From a virus, in IMG/VR virus record IMGVR_UViG_3300032323_000842, positions 1-31,772 of that record: 31,772 nucleotides of DNA, one strand, 5' to 3'. Positions 16,154 through 22,998 of this stretch are shown here, piece by piece. The position numbers and the translations under genes were made by a program. The notes under the pieces were generated by a model. The model had not been told where the DNA came from. It saw only the letters and a program-made list of their open reading frames with translations, and ran no database searches. How positions within the stretch are numbered: position 1 is the first letter of the stretch; every line of letters begins with the position of its first letter.

Positions 16154-16971
16154 TTTATATCTCCATCAATTTTGGCAATTTTGTCTTTCGGTATATGTTC
16201 AAGTCCATCATCTTTAAAGAAGGATTCTAAACTAGGACCACTAGGTGTGTCAAGTTCTTTTTTCTTTTTTGCCTTCTTACTTGGCACAACCGCTTCAGGT
16301 ATTTTTATGTTTCGTAATGTCTGTTGTGATGCAATCAACAATAGAATCGCAAGTGGGTCAAAAACGATTATGATAATGAAAATAACTGTTCTTACTGCTT
16401 TATCTATAAAGTTAGGGTCATCTTTTGAATAGAAAACTTCGGCGATATACTTGATAGGACCAATCTCTGCCGCTAACTTATTTTCTTCTGCTAAGAGAGG
16501 AAGTTTTTCATTTGAAATTCGTTTTAATTCTGCCTGTGTTTCTTGTATCTGTTTGTCGATTCGATTAGATGCAGTTGCCGGGTCACCTGCTCTCTGTAAG
16601 AGATATGTTAATCTATCTTTGGCAATCTTTTCTTGTGTCTCTAATGTTTTTATTTGAACACTATTTGCACCAAGAACAACATTTGATTCAAGGTGTGCCT
16701 TTGAAAGATAACCAAAGATACCCATTGAAGTAATCAACATCAACAAAACAATTGCAACACTAAAATAGTATCGCATAACTCTGTTGGTTTCTTTCCAGTT
16801 ATTATACAACCAAGATACTGTCACCAATTTTGCAACTTCTAATACTGAACCCATTAGAATAATTGGCCAAAATGAACCTGGAAAGATTTGTGCAAGTCCT
16901 ATTACCGAATAAAATGCGGCAATTCCAGACAATGCAATCGCAGTTAAAAACGGTAATAGGATTTGGGTCAT
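16150..16971 (-). CDS. Membrane protein with coiled coil and clamp-binding-like motif, next to gp43
   Basis: A 273-residue integral membrane protein. Predicted transmembrane segments are at about 4-28, 33-56, 67-90 and 193-216. A charged helical, probably coiled-coil region (about 105-170) lies between the third and fourth. The C-terminal tail is lysine-rich and carries PSLESFF (246-252), close to the gp43 C-terminus SSLEDFF, which fits the phage clamp-binding motif. The ATG at 16971 overlaps the gp43 stop codon (ATGA), and uvsX follows at once. It may anchor replication proteins to the membrane; this is inference. An in-frame start at 17022 would extend 51 nt into gp43 and is unlikely. Confidence 0.8.
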   Translation of the reverse strand: MTQILLPFLTAIALSGIAAFYSVIGLAQIFPGSFWPIILMGSVLEVAKLVTVSWLYNNWKETNRVMRYYFSVAIVLLMLITSMGIFGYLSKAHLESNVVLGANSVQIKTLETQEKIAKDRLTYLLQRAGDPATASNRIDKQIQETQAELKRISNEKLPLLAEENKLAAEIGPIKYIAEVFYSKDDPNFIDKAVRTVIFIIIIVFDPLAILLLIASQQTLRNIKIPEAVVPSKKAKKKKELDTPSGPSLESFFKDDGLEHIPKDKIAKIDGDIK

Positions 16972-19502
16972 GCGAAGAAGTCCTCTAGTGAAGATTGTTT
17001 CTCTGTTTTCCAATCGATACAATTGAGAATAACTCTGATAGGTTCTATGTAGGCTTTCTCAAACTGTAAGTCATAATTTACATACTCTTGCAAACCAAAC
17101 TCTTTTGGCAATCGAACAGGGAAAGAAACAACATCTTCTTTCATTGGGTTTGGTGTTTTAAGATATGTGAACTTCAATTTCTCGCCTTCTTGAATCAGAG
17201 GGTAAGATTTAGTAAGTCCTTTTTCTTTCAACATATGATTGTAAAGAATCGCACCTCTCACATGAATTGGTGTGCCTTTCTTGTAGAGTGTGGCAGAATC
17301 AGAATAATCTTTGAGACCATTGATGCCACGGGGAAACGCAACATCTTCTGGTGGTAAAGTTTTGAATTCTTGTTTGAACTTCTCAATAAAGTCCTGAACA
17401 TCTTCTTCTGTGGCATTTACAATCAATGAAATAGTTTGTTTCATCTTCTCTCGTATAACTGCCGGAGTAGATGACTTAACCATTTCAAGACCCATCACTT
17501 TCATTTGTGGTTCTTCATATTGAACACCCTCGTTGTTATACACATTGAGAATGTATCGTTTCTTTGCAGTCCAAATGCCTTTGTCGGATAAAGCTTCACG
17601 CTTCATTTGCATTTTTTGGGCATACGCATGGACATACGAAGCAAGTTCCTGATAACTTTGGTCAATAAAAGGTTGTATTTTATCTTCACAAACTTTATCC
17701 ATGAATTCGATGATTCGGTTAGGATCCTTTGTCTGCGAATACACTTTATTAACCAACTCACCAAGGCGGAGATAAATCGAGTCTGTGTCAGAGGCGATAA
17801 CATAATCTTCATTTTCAGTCTTTAATAGTTTATTCATGTATTGATTTAACTTATTTTCAATCCAACGAATAGACAATTGACCGGCAAGTGTAACTGCCAA
17901 TGCCTGTCGCAAATCATAGAATCGAAAATACTGTGACCCTAACGCACCATAAGCGGAGTTTAGAGACACTTTCTTTGCAAGTTGAAGATTATTATATCGT
18001 GCAACAAGTTTATCAATCTCGACCTTTTTGACCGGGTCTTTTTCATTGACATAATCTTGTTTTGCCTTTAACATCATTTTCTTAAACTTCTTTCTATCTT
18101 CATACATTTCTTCCATCATCTTTGGTAAGAAACCTTGTATGTCGGTTCGAAAGAATTGACCATTTGGTGTTAAGGTACACCCATGTAGTTTGGAAGTATC
18201 AACTTCTGATGCCAACAAACTATTTACATTGACATTCTGTTTCAGAACATCACGCATTTCTTGGGTGTGGTTTTCTGGTTCAATCAATGTCTCTGGTGAA
18301 ATATTGTATTGAATCAGAAGATGCGGATACAGACTGTTCAAGTCAAACGATGCAACCCAATCGTGCATGCCGACCTGTGGGTCTTTCACATATGCGCCTT
18401 CAAATGCAGAATTTTTTCTTTGAATCACTTTTGGTGGGACAATAATCTTCTTCTCAAGCAAATGAGAATAGATTAGAGCATCCCACATACGAGTTTGTGC
18501 GAACACATCTTCGTAGTTTGTTTTTGTATCATATGCCAGAGTAAGTGCCAACTCAAGCAGTTTTAGTTTATCTTCAAGTTTGACGATAAGTTCCACATCT
18601 TTGATGTTATATTCAATAAATTTTTGATAGTTAAGTCTATACAGTTGATGTAGGTTGTCGTATTCGTCATACGAGAGTTTGTTTTCGCCAAGTTCGACAT
18701 TCGCAATATTATCCAGTTTATAAGATTCTTGGGACTTGCCACCTGGCGCATACCATTTATACAGTTCAATATAATCAAGGGCAGAAACACCACCGATATT
18801 ATACTGAATCAATTCTCGGCCATTAATTGTGACCTTTCTTTCCCACATGTAGTTCCAAGGAGAAAGTTTCTTTGCTTCATCTGCACCGAGAACCATACGA
18901 AATCTATTGACAAGATACGGCACATCAAAGAAGTCAATGTTCCAACCTGTGACAACATCGGGACAATTTTCAGACCAATCTTTCAGAAATCTTTTGCAAA
19001 GGTCTGATTCACTATCGCATTTGATATAGACTTCTTCACCTTTTGTTTCGTAGTCACCACAACCATAAACAGTAGTACCACCATTCAATGTTTTCCATGC
19101 GATGGCAGTAATAGGTTCAGTTGCTTTGTATGGGTCTGGGAAACCATTCTCAGAACCCACCTCAATATCGATAATGGCAATGTTGATGTGTTGAATGTCC
19201 CAATCAATTTGTCCAACAAATTCATCCGCAATAAACGAATATTCGAATCTGTCGTTACCATAGATTTTGAAATTCTCAACACCATCATACTTGCGAACAA
19301 AGTCTTTAGCGTCACGAATGTCGCTGAACTTCATAGGCTCAAGATTATCACCGAATAGTGTTTTCCATTCGGATGGTTTCTTTGATGGCAAAAACAAAGT
19401 AGGCGAGTATTGTATTTTTAACTTTACTCGCCTACCGTTCTTGACACCTCTAAAAAGAATGTTGTTGCCTTGAACGGCAACATTGGTGTAATATTTACTC
19501 AT
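16968..19502 (-). CDS. 43: DNA polymerase, family B (T4 gp43-like)
   Basis: An 844-residue replicative polymerase with proofreading. Exonuclease residues are visible in IIDIEVG (D112, E114), GWNIDFFD (around 187-193) and YNIKDVEL (D302). Polymerase motif A is DLNSLYP (387-393), motif B is KVSLNSAYGALGS (511-523), and motif C is SDTDSIY with D572 and D574. The C-terminus SSLEDFFA is a typical gp45 clamp-binding peptide. It is slightly shorter than T4 gp43 (898). No clear Shine-Dalgarno precedes the ATG (AATTATTGA), so initiation may depend on coupling or be regulated, as in T4 where gp43 represses its own translation. Confidence 0.97.
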   Translation of the reverse strand: MSKYYTNVAVQGNNILFRGVKNGRRVKLKIQYSPTLFLPSKKPSEWKTLFGDNLEPMKFSDIRDAKDFVRKYDGVENFKIYGNDRFEYSFIADEFVGQIDWDIQHINIAIIDIEVGSENGFPDPYKATEPITAIAWKTLNGGTTVYGCGDYETKGEEVYIKCDSESDLCKRFLKDWSENCPDVVTGWNIDFFDVPYLVNRFRMVLGADEAKKLSPWNYMWERKVTINGRELIQYNIGGVSALDYIELYKWYAPGGKSQESYKLDNIANVELGENKLSYDEYDNLHQLYRLNYQKFIEYNIKDVELIVKLEDKLKLLELALTLAYDTKTNYEDVFAQTRMWDALIYSHLLEKKIIVPPKVIQRKNSAFEGAYVKDPQVGMHDWVASFDLNSLYPHLLIQYNISPETLIEPENHTQEMRDVLKQNVNVNSLLASEVDTSKLHGCTLTPNGQFFRTDIQGFLPKMMEEMYEDRKKFKKMMLKAKQDYVNEKDPVKKVEIDKLVARYNNLQLAKKVSLNSAYGALGSQYFRFYDLRQALAVTLAGQLSIRWIENKLNQYMNKLLKTENEDYVIASDTDSIYLRLGELVNKVYSQTKDPNRIIEFMDKVCEDKIQPFIDQSYQELASYVHAYAQKMQMKREALSDKGIWTAKKRYILNVYNNEGVQYEEPQMKVMGLEMVKSSTPAVIREKMKQTISLIVNATEEDVQDFIEKFKQEFKTLPPEDVAFPRGINGLKDYSDSATLYKKGTPIHVRGAILYNHMLKEKGLTKSYPLIQEGEKLKFTYLKTPNPMKEDVVSFPVRLPKEFGLQEYVNYDLQFEKAYIEPIRVILNCIDWKTEKQSSLEDFFA

Positions 19503-19514
19503 TCAATAATTGTA

Positions 19515-19826
19515 TCATACTTTTGGAATTGCAGAGGCAATTTGAATGCCAGAACCGAATACCTGATTGTATTGATTTTCTAGTTCACGGCCTGGAGTTG
19601 TTACGCAAAGAACATCAATCTTTTGAATTTCAATGCCTGTTTTGAATTCTTCGGCATAATCCAAGAATGGTGCGAAACCCATCATCGGGCCTTCTTTTGT
19701 TGGTTGAACAACTACTTGAACTGGTTGTTTAATTTTGAAACTGTTGAATAGTTTGTTATCCAATTCTTCATCAGTATGAGCCAGGATTGTGTGGTTCGTC
19801 TTGAATGTTATTAGTTTTATCGTCAT
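19515..19826 (-). CDS. Small conserved phage protein, Sm/LSm-like layout
   Basis: A 103-residue protein of unknown function. The beginning (MTIKLITFKTNHTILAH) and the strand IKQPVQVVVQP resemble the short antiparallel barrel of Sm/LSm proteins. The C-terminal NQYNQVFGSGIQIA is, from memory, a shared feature of related T4-like cyanophage proteins. The ATG at 19826 is chosen; earlier in-frame starts would enlarge an already 56-nt overlap with the preceding gene. It lies immediately before gp43. Confidence 0.72.
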   Translation of the reverse strand: MTIKLITFKTNHTILAHTDEELDNKLFNSFKIKQPVQVVVQPTKEGPMMGFAPFLDYAEEFKTGIEIQKIDVLCVTTPGRELENQYNQVFGSGIQIASAIPKV

Positions 19827-19953
19827 AGTGTTTAATCTCAATTACCGAATCTCTCGGTTGTTTTAAAGAAAAGTCTGTTGCTTCTTGGAAAGTATCGAAG
19901 CATTTAGTGGAAACCATACTGCCGTTTCCAAAATAATAATACACTTTATACAT
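19771..19953 (-). CDS. Small conserved phage protein (60 aa)
   Basis: A 60-residue protein with a compact beginning (MYKVYYYFGNGSMVSTKCF), a helix (TFQEATDFSLKQP) and a strand (DSVIEIKHYDD), then a polar tail. The start overlaps the previous stop by 8 nt and has AAAGG close upstream. The last 56 nt overlap the following gene in another frame, so the tail after about residue 42 may be poorly constrained. No function recognised. Confidence 0.6.
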   Translation of the reverse strand: MYKVYYYFGNGSMVSTKCFDTFQEATDFSLKQPRDSVIEIKHYDDKTNNIQDEPHNPGSY

Positions 19954-20170
19954 TGACCTTTGTCTCCGCAGGAACAACACCGATGGTCACCCATCGTTTA
20001 GGGAATAACATTTCTCGACCTTGAAAATCTCTCATATCAGAGGTCGGGTCTTGCATCCATCCAATTACCTCAACCATATCATCGAATTCACGGAGAAACA
20101 AATCATATCTCTCTGCACGGGGCATTTTGTTTTCGATGGCGAGTTTCTTAGCAATTTCACGGGTGTTCAT
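19946..20170 (-). CDS. Small conserved phage protein (74 aa)
   Basis: A 74-residue soluble protein of unknown function. The N-terminal half is helical and charged (REIAKKLAIENKMPRAERY); the C-terminal half holds EMLFPKRWVTIGVVPAE, probably strands. It overlaps the upstream gene by ATGA and the next by 8 nt, within the tightly packed set of small genes upstream of gp43. Confidence 0.7.
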   Translation of the reverse strand: MNTREIAKKLAIENKMPRAERYDLFLREFDDMVEVIGWMQDPTSDMRDFQGREMLFPKRWVTIGVVPAETKVNV

Positions 20171-20817
20171 TCTTTTCTTTCCTTAAAGTCGTAGAAAAAA
20201 TCATTGTTATTTCGAGCAGAATGCTTATTGAATTTCTCTACTGAATATAACTTTGTTGCAATTTTAAAATCTGGAATCTTAAACTCTGGTACAGTCAAAG
20301 AAGCATCATAGAATAATGTTTTATTGTTTGGTTGTGCGGCAAATTGTCCGTTATCCAACTTAATAAAATTATAACTCTTATGTTCTTCTACTGTTTCAGA
20401 AAATCCTGTATTAAGATAACCAGGGTCATTTTGGCAAAAATCTACGGTGAACATATACTCACCGAAGTGCCATTTTCTATCCTTGTCCAAGAACTTACAC
20501 TTCAACATACGAAGGTTGTCTTTTTCAATGACAGTAAAATTATAACTCAAAGCGTCCCAAATTTGCAAGTAGTCCAGAGGCAAAGATGCATCTTTTAAGT
20601 TATCTTGCCTTGATACGAAGGCATGTAGTGGTAGTTTATCATATAAAGCACCATAATTGGGCAATAGTGCTTCGATTCGGAATGCCTGTCCTTTGATACA
20701 CTTCATGGTCATCCAAAGACATGGTTCGTATTCACCATAACCTTTTTCGAAATCGTATAAGAATTCTTTCTTAACAAAACATTGAACAGGTGGTAGGTTG
20801 TGGACTAAAAATGCCAT
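20167..20817 (-). CDS. Conserved T4-like phage protein of unknown function (216 aa)
   Basis: A 216-residue soluble protein without a recognised domain. Aromatic and cysteine residues cluster early (CFVKKEFLYDFEKGYGEY, then PCLWMTMKC). The middle has LPLHAFVSRQD and WHFGEYMFTVDF, suggesting a beta-rich fold; the C-terminus is charged (KHSARNNNDFFYDFKERKE). Similar proteins occur, from memory, in T4-like cyanophages near replication genes. It overlaps MazG-like upstream (TAATG) and the 74-residue gene downstream (ATGA). Confidence 0.75.
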   Translation of the reverse strand: MAFLVHNLPPVQCFVKKEFLYDFEKGYGEYEPCLWMTMKCIKGQAFRIEALLPNYGALYDKLPLHAFVSRQDNLKDASLPLDYLQIWDALSYNFTVIEKDNLRMLKCKFLDKDRKWHFGEYMFTVDFCQNDPGYLNTGFSETVEEHKSYNFIKLDNGQFAAQPNNKTLFYDASLTVPEFKIPDFKIATKLYSVEKFNKHSARNNNDFFYDFKERKE

Positions 20818-21182
20818 TATTTAACGAACTTACTAAAGTTAGGTGGTTGCCATCCTTCAGGTTTCAAAACTTTACCATCTTCTCGTTTCAACACCTTTCG
20901 GGTCTCTTTATCAATCTTCTTCAAATTACTTAGTGCGCCTTCATCCCAAATTCTTTCACAGTCCCAACCTTTCGACAACATATACCCTACAATTACCCAA
21001 ATCATATCGAAACAGGCATCAATTTCTTCAACTTCATCTTTGGCATTTTTTGCTTGAATGTATTCGTTGTATTCTTCAACAATTAGATTGTGATAAAGTG
21101 ACGATTGTGGAATGTTGGTTTCAGATGTGGTTTGCCCTGCAGCGGTCATAAAGACCTGCACATCGGTAAAAACTTTAGTCAT
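20817..21182 (-). CDS. MazG-like NTP pyrophosphohydrolase
   Basis: A 121-residue all-alpha NTP pyrophosphatase-like protein. LIVEEYNEYIQA gives the metal-binding ExxE of the first helix, and DEVEEIDACFDMIWVI gives the second acidic helix (ExxD). This is the MazG/PRA-PH arrangement that hydrolyses nucleoside triphosphates to monophosphates. In T4-like phages such proteins may adjust nucleotide or alarmone pools. The C-terminus (EGWQPPNFSKFVK) is longer than the bare domain. It follows the cytidylyltransferase-like gene after one base. Confidence 0.8.
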   Translation of the reverse strand: MTKVFTDVQVFMTAAGQTTSETNIPQSSLYHNLIVEEYNEYIQAKNAKDEVEEIDACFDMIWVIVGYMLSKGWDCERIWDEGALSNLKKIDKETRKVLKREDGKVLKPEGWQPPNFSKFVK

Positions 21183-21183
21183 T

Positions 21184-21642
21184 TTAAACTTTCTTATTCA
21201 ATTCAGATTGATAGGTTCTTTGTCTCAATTCGGAAGAACTAAACCGATGTGTGCGAGAGTTGTAGTATGTTTTAATACCTCTTGCATCACAAATTTCACG
21301 ACCTGTTAAAGGTTTATCTTTATATTCTTCACCACAAATACGAACTGTGATAGGTAAGAACATCAACAAATCTTCTAGGTCTTTTTCGGTGTCATAGACG
21401 ATAATCTCATCTACGAATTTTACGGCAGATAGTTGAACATATCTTTCAACTACTGATTGAACTGGTTTGTTTTTTGTATTTGGTCTGTCGATTGTTGGGT
21501 CAGATTGTAGACCAACAATTAAGTGGTCACAAACAGATTTACATTCTGCCAACATTAGAATATGACCTGCATGTAAGAGGTCAAAAGTGGAACAGGTAAA
21601 GCCGATAGGGCGGCCAATCATATCATCAGGTAGAACTAACAT
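21184..21642 (-). CDS. Cytidylyltransferase-like protein (TagD/HldE superfamily)
   Basis: A 152-residue HxGH nucleotidyltransferase near glycerol-3-phosphate cytidylyltransferase in size. TCSTFDLLHAGH is the nucleotide-binding start; ERYVQLSAVKFVDEIIVYD is the typical middle; RFSSSELRQR replaces the RTxGISTT loop. Substrates are unknown. Two adjacent ATGs exist (21645, 21642); GGAG lies 4 or 7 nt upstream, favouring the second. An 8-bp hairpin and a late-promoter-like element lie just upstream, separating it from pqqA. Confidence 0.85.
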   Translation of the reverse strand: MLVLPDDMIGRPIGFTCSTFDLLHAGHILMLAECKSVCDHLIVGLQSDPTIDRPNTKNKPVQSVVERYVQLSAVKFVDEIIVYDTEKDLEDLLMFLPITVRICGEEYKDKPLTGREICDARGIKTYYNSRTHRFSSSELRQRTYQSELNKKV

Positions 21643-21665
21643 CATATAACTCCATCATAAAGGTT

Positions 21666-21686
21666 GTCCGGTCATTGCGACCGGAC
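21666..21686 (-). terminator. Perfect 8-bp hairpin below pqqA
   Basis: Arms GTCCGGTC (666-673) and GACCGGAC (679-686) pair perfectly around a 5-nt loop. It is much more GC-rich than its surroundings. On the minus strand it follows the pqqA stop by 10 nt, but only AACCTTT follows it, so it is a weak intrinsic terminator at best. It could instead be a 5' structure of the next mRNA. Confidence 0.5.
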
Positions 21687-21689
21687 TCC

Positions 21690-21697
21690 TATTTATT
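21690..21697 (-). promoter_or_regulatory. Possible late promoter (AATAAATA)
   Basis: One mismatch from TATAAATA, overlapping the pqqA stop codon and 48 nt above the cytidylyltransferase-like start. AT-rich chance matches are possible. Confidence 0.35.
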
Positions 21698-21768
21698 TAG
21701 CGATTTGCGATATACATCGTGATTTCAAATCCATAACGCATTTCTACCGCTTCAGGTTTTGTCCACAT
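21697..21768 (-). CDS. pqqA: PqqA, pyrroloquinoline quinone precursor peptide (23 aa)
   Basis: A 23-codon ORF with the PqqA hallmarks: an MWTKP start and a GFEITMYIANR end, in which Glu15 and Tyr19 have the obligatory E-x-x-x-Y spacing. In bacteria PqqE, with the chaperone PqqD, cross-links these two side chains; proteases and PqqB/PqqC then complete PQQ, cofactor of methanol, glucose and alcohol dehydrogenases. Length equals that of many bacterial PqqAs (22-24). The ATG has AAGGAG 6 nt upstream, the best RBS in this region. No pqqBCDE is present, so host enzymes would be needed. It has its own promoter-like sequence, a 16-bp palindrome upstream and a hairpin downstream. Confidence 0.88.
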   Translation of the reverse strand: MWTKPEAVEMRYGFEITMYIANR

Positions 21769-21789
21769 AATATTCTCCTTTTAAAAGAA

Positions 21790-21805
21790 GTGGAAATATT
21801 TCCAC
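21790..21805. promoter_or_regulatory. 16-bp perfect palindrome, candidate operator
   Basis: GTGGAAATATTTCCAC is its own reverse complement. It lies 9-24 nt downstream of the pqqA -10 hexamer, covering the expected transcription start, and 21 nt above the ATG. A dimeric repressor site or a short 5' hairpin would both fit. Confidence 0.5.
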
Positions 21806-21813
21806 AATACTAT

Positions 21814-21840
21814 ATTATATGAAACTCTAAAGAATATCAA
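21814..21840 (-). promoter_or_regulatory. Putative sigma70-type promoter of pqqA
   Basis: On the minus strand TTGATA (835-840) and TATAAT (814-819) are separated by 15 nt. The -10 is perfect and the -35 has one mismatch, but the spacing is short. It lies in the 94-nt gap between ahpD and pqqA. Confidence 0.5.
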
Positions 21841-21862
21841 TACGCAAAATCATTAAAACAAT

Positions 21863-22369
21863 CTACGAATTTAACACTTTCGCCACACTATTCATAACTG
21901 ATGCGATTCTTCCGATATCTCTCAGTTGTTCAACACTATAACCCATCTTTTTCAGACCATCATAGTGTGCTTTAACACAGAAGTGACATTTACCAACGAT
22001 AGAAGCGGCAAGAGAATATGCCTCAAATCTTTCTTTGGTTGTACCACCATGAGTTGAAATTGCGTTCATGCGAAGTTGTGCAGGTAGTCCTTTGAGTTGC
22101 TCATCTTCTGCCATCTCAACATATGGATACCACACATTGTTTTGTGCCATCAAACTTGCAGCAGTCATAGCGGCATTTGCTTCAACGGGTGCATCAGCAA
22201 GTAGAACCGCTAGTAATTTACCATTACCAGTTGCGGCCAAAGCGGCAACTGCACAACCCATCGCTTCATCTGCATTGAGTGTGCTACGCAAAAGAACCGC
22301 ATCAAGGTTTAACTTGGCGTCTTTTGCATAGTCAGGCAACGCTTCTTTAACAGAATCGATGAATGCCAT
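21863..22369 (-). CDS. ahpD: AhpD-like alkyl hydroperoxidase / AhpC reductant
   Basis: A 168-residue all-helical AhpD/CMD-family protein. The active-site signature is complete: E116, C128, H129, C131 and H135 in KCHFCVKAH, with the E-12-C-3-C-4-H spacing of mycobacterial AhpD. AhpD passes electrons from a lipoyl partner to AhpC and has weak peroxidase activity itself. Length (about 170-177 in bacteria) is normal. It overlaps ahpC by TAATG, so the two are coupled. The alanine-rich composition is unlike most phage proteins nearby and suggests recent bacterial origin. Confidence 0.9.
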   Translation of the reverse strand: MAFIDSVKEALPDYAKDAKLNLDAVLLRSTLNADEAMGCAVAALAATGNGKLLAVLLADAPVEANAAMTAASLMAQNNVWYPYVEMAEDEQLKGLPAQLRMNAISTHGGTTKERFEAYSLAASIVGKCHFCVKAHYDGLKKMGYSVEQLRDIGRIASVMNSVAKVLNS

Positions 22370-22911
22370 TATAGTGTTTCTCCACCTACTGCACGATTAC
22401 ATGCACAGAGTTCACCTGTTTGCAATGCATCCAAAATACGCAATGTTTCTTCTGGATTACGACCAACATTCAAGTTGTTAACTGTAACATGTTGAATCTC
22501 ATTCTTTGGGTCAACAATCAATGTAACTCGTAATGCTGCGCCAGCAGGTTCATAGAAGTAACCTAATTGTTGAATGAGAGATTTTTCCCAATCACGGCTA
22601 ACATCTGCAAACTGAATGTGTTTAATCTTCTGCAAATCTGGATGTGCTTTTTGCCACGCCACTTTACAGAATTCGTTGTCTGTCGAACCAGTCAATAGAA
22701 CTGCATCACGGTCCTCAAAGTCTTGTGCCAATTTATCATATGCAACAATTTCAGTTGGACATACGAATGTGAAATCTTTTGGATAGTAAACAATTACTTT
22801 CCACTTACCTGGAAAAGATTCTTCTGTAATTGGGAAGAAAGCATCTTCAGGTTGACCGGGTTTTACACCTGTCACTACAAACGATTCTAATTTATCGCCT
22901 ACGGTTTTCAT
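22369..22911 (-). CDS. ahpC: AhpC peroxiredoxin
   Basis: A 180-residue 2-Cys peroxiredoxin that reduces hydrogen peroxide, organic peroxides and peroxynitrite. The peroxidatic Cys51 lies in DFTFVCPTEI. The C-terminal GELCACNR gives Cys169 and Cys171, the CxC pair seen in AhpD-dependent (mycobacterial-type) AhpC. The ATG has AGGAG 6 nt upstream. A promoter-like sequence and dyad lie in the 76-nt gap above. Neighbouring ahpD supplies the matching reductant, so this looks like a functional pair rather than a stray gene. Confidence 0.94.
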   Translation of the reverse strand: MKTVGDKLESFVVTGVKPGQPEDAFFPITEESFPGKWKVIVYYPKDFTFVCPTEIVAYDKLAQDFEDRDAVLLTGSTDNEFCKVAWQKAHPDLQKIKHIQFADVSRDWEKSLIQQLGYFYEPAGAALRVTLIVDPKNEIQHVTVNNLNVGRNPEETLRILDALQTGELCACNRAVGGETL

Positions 22912-22937
22912 TTAAATCTCCTAATAGTTAAATTCAA

Positions 22938-22950
22938 TCAGTATTACTGA
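22938..22950. promoter_or_regulatory. Dyad in the ahpC leader
   Basis: TCAGTA-T-TACTGA is a perfect 6-bp dyad about 20-32 nt downstream of the -10 hexamer of the ahpC promoter candidate. It is a possible operator; AT-rich DNA makes chance dyads fairly common. Confidence 0.35.
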
Positions 22951-22969
22951 ATCAATAATACTTATTAAT

Positions 22970-22998
22970 AGTATAGTCAATAAACCATTATTTGTCTA
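22970..22998 (-). promoter_or_regulatory. Putative sigma70-type promoter of ahpCD
   Basis: On the minus strand TAGACA (993-998) and TATACT (970-975) are separated by 17 nt, each hexamer 5/6 to consensus. The -35 lies in the end of the AbrB-like gene. An expected start near 22963 gives a leader of about 50 nt. Confidence 0.5.

Noticed and set aside
21666-21686. Hairpin as part of a tRNA or CRISPR repeat
   Set aside because: It occurs once, has no cloverleaf partner arms and no repeated spacing nearby.
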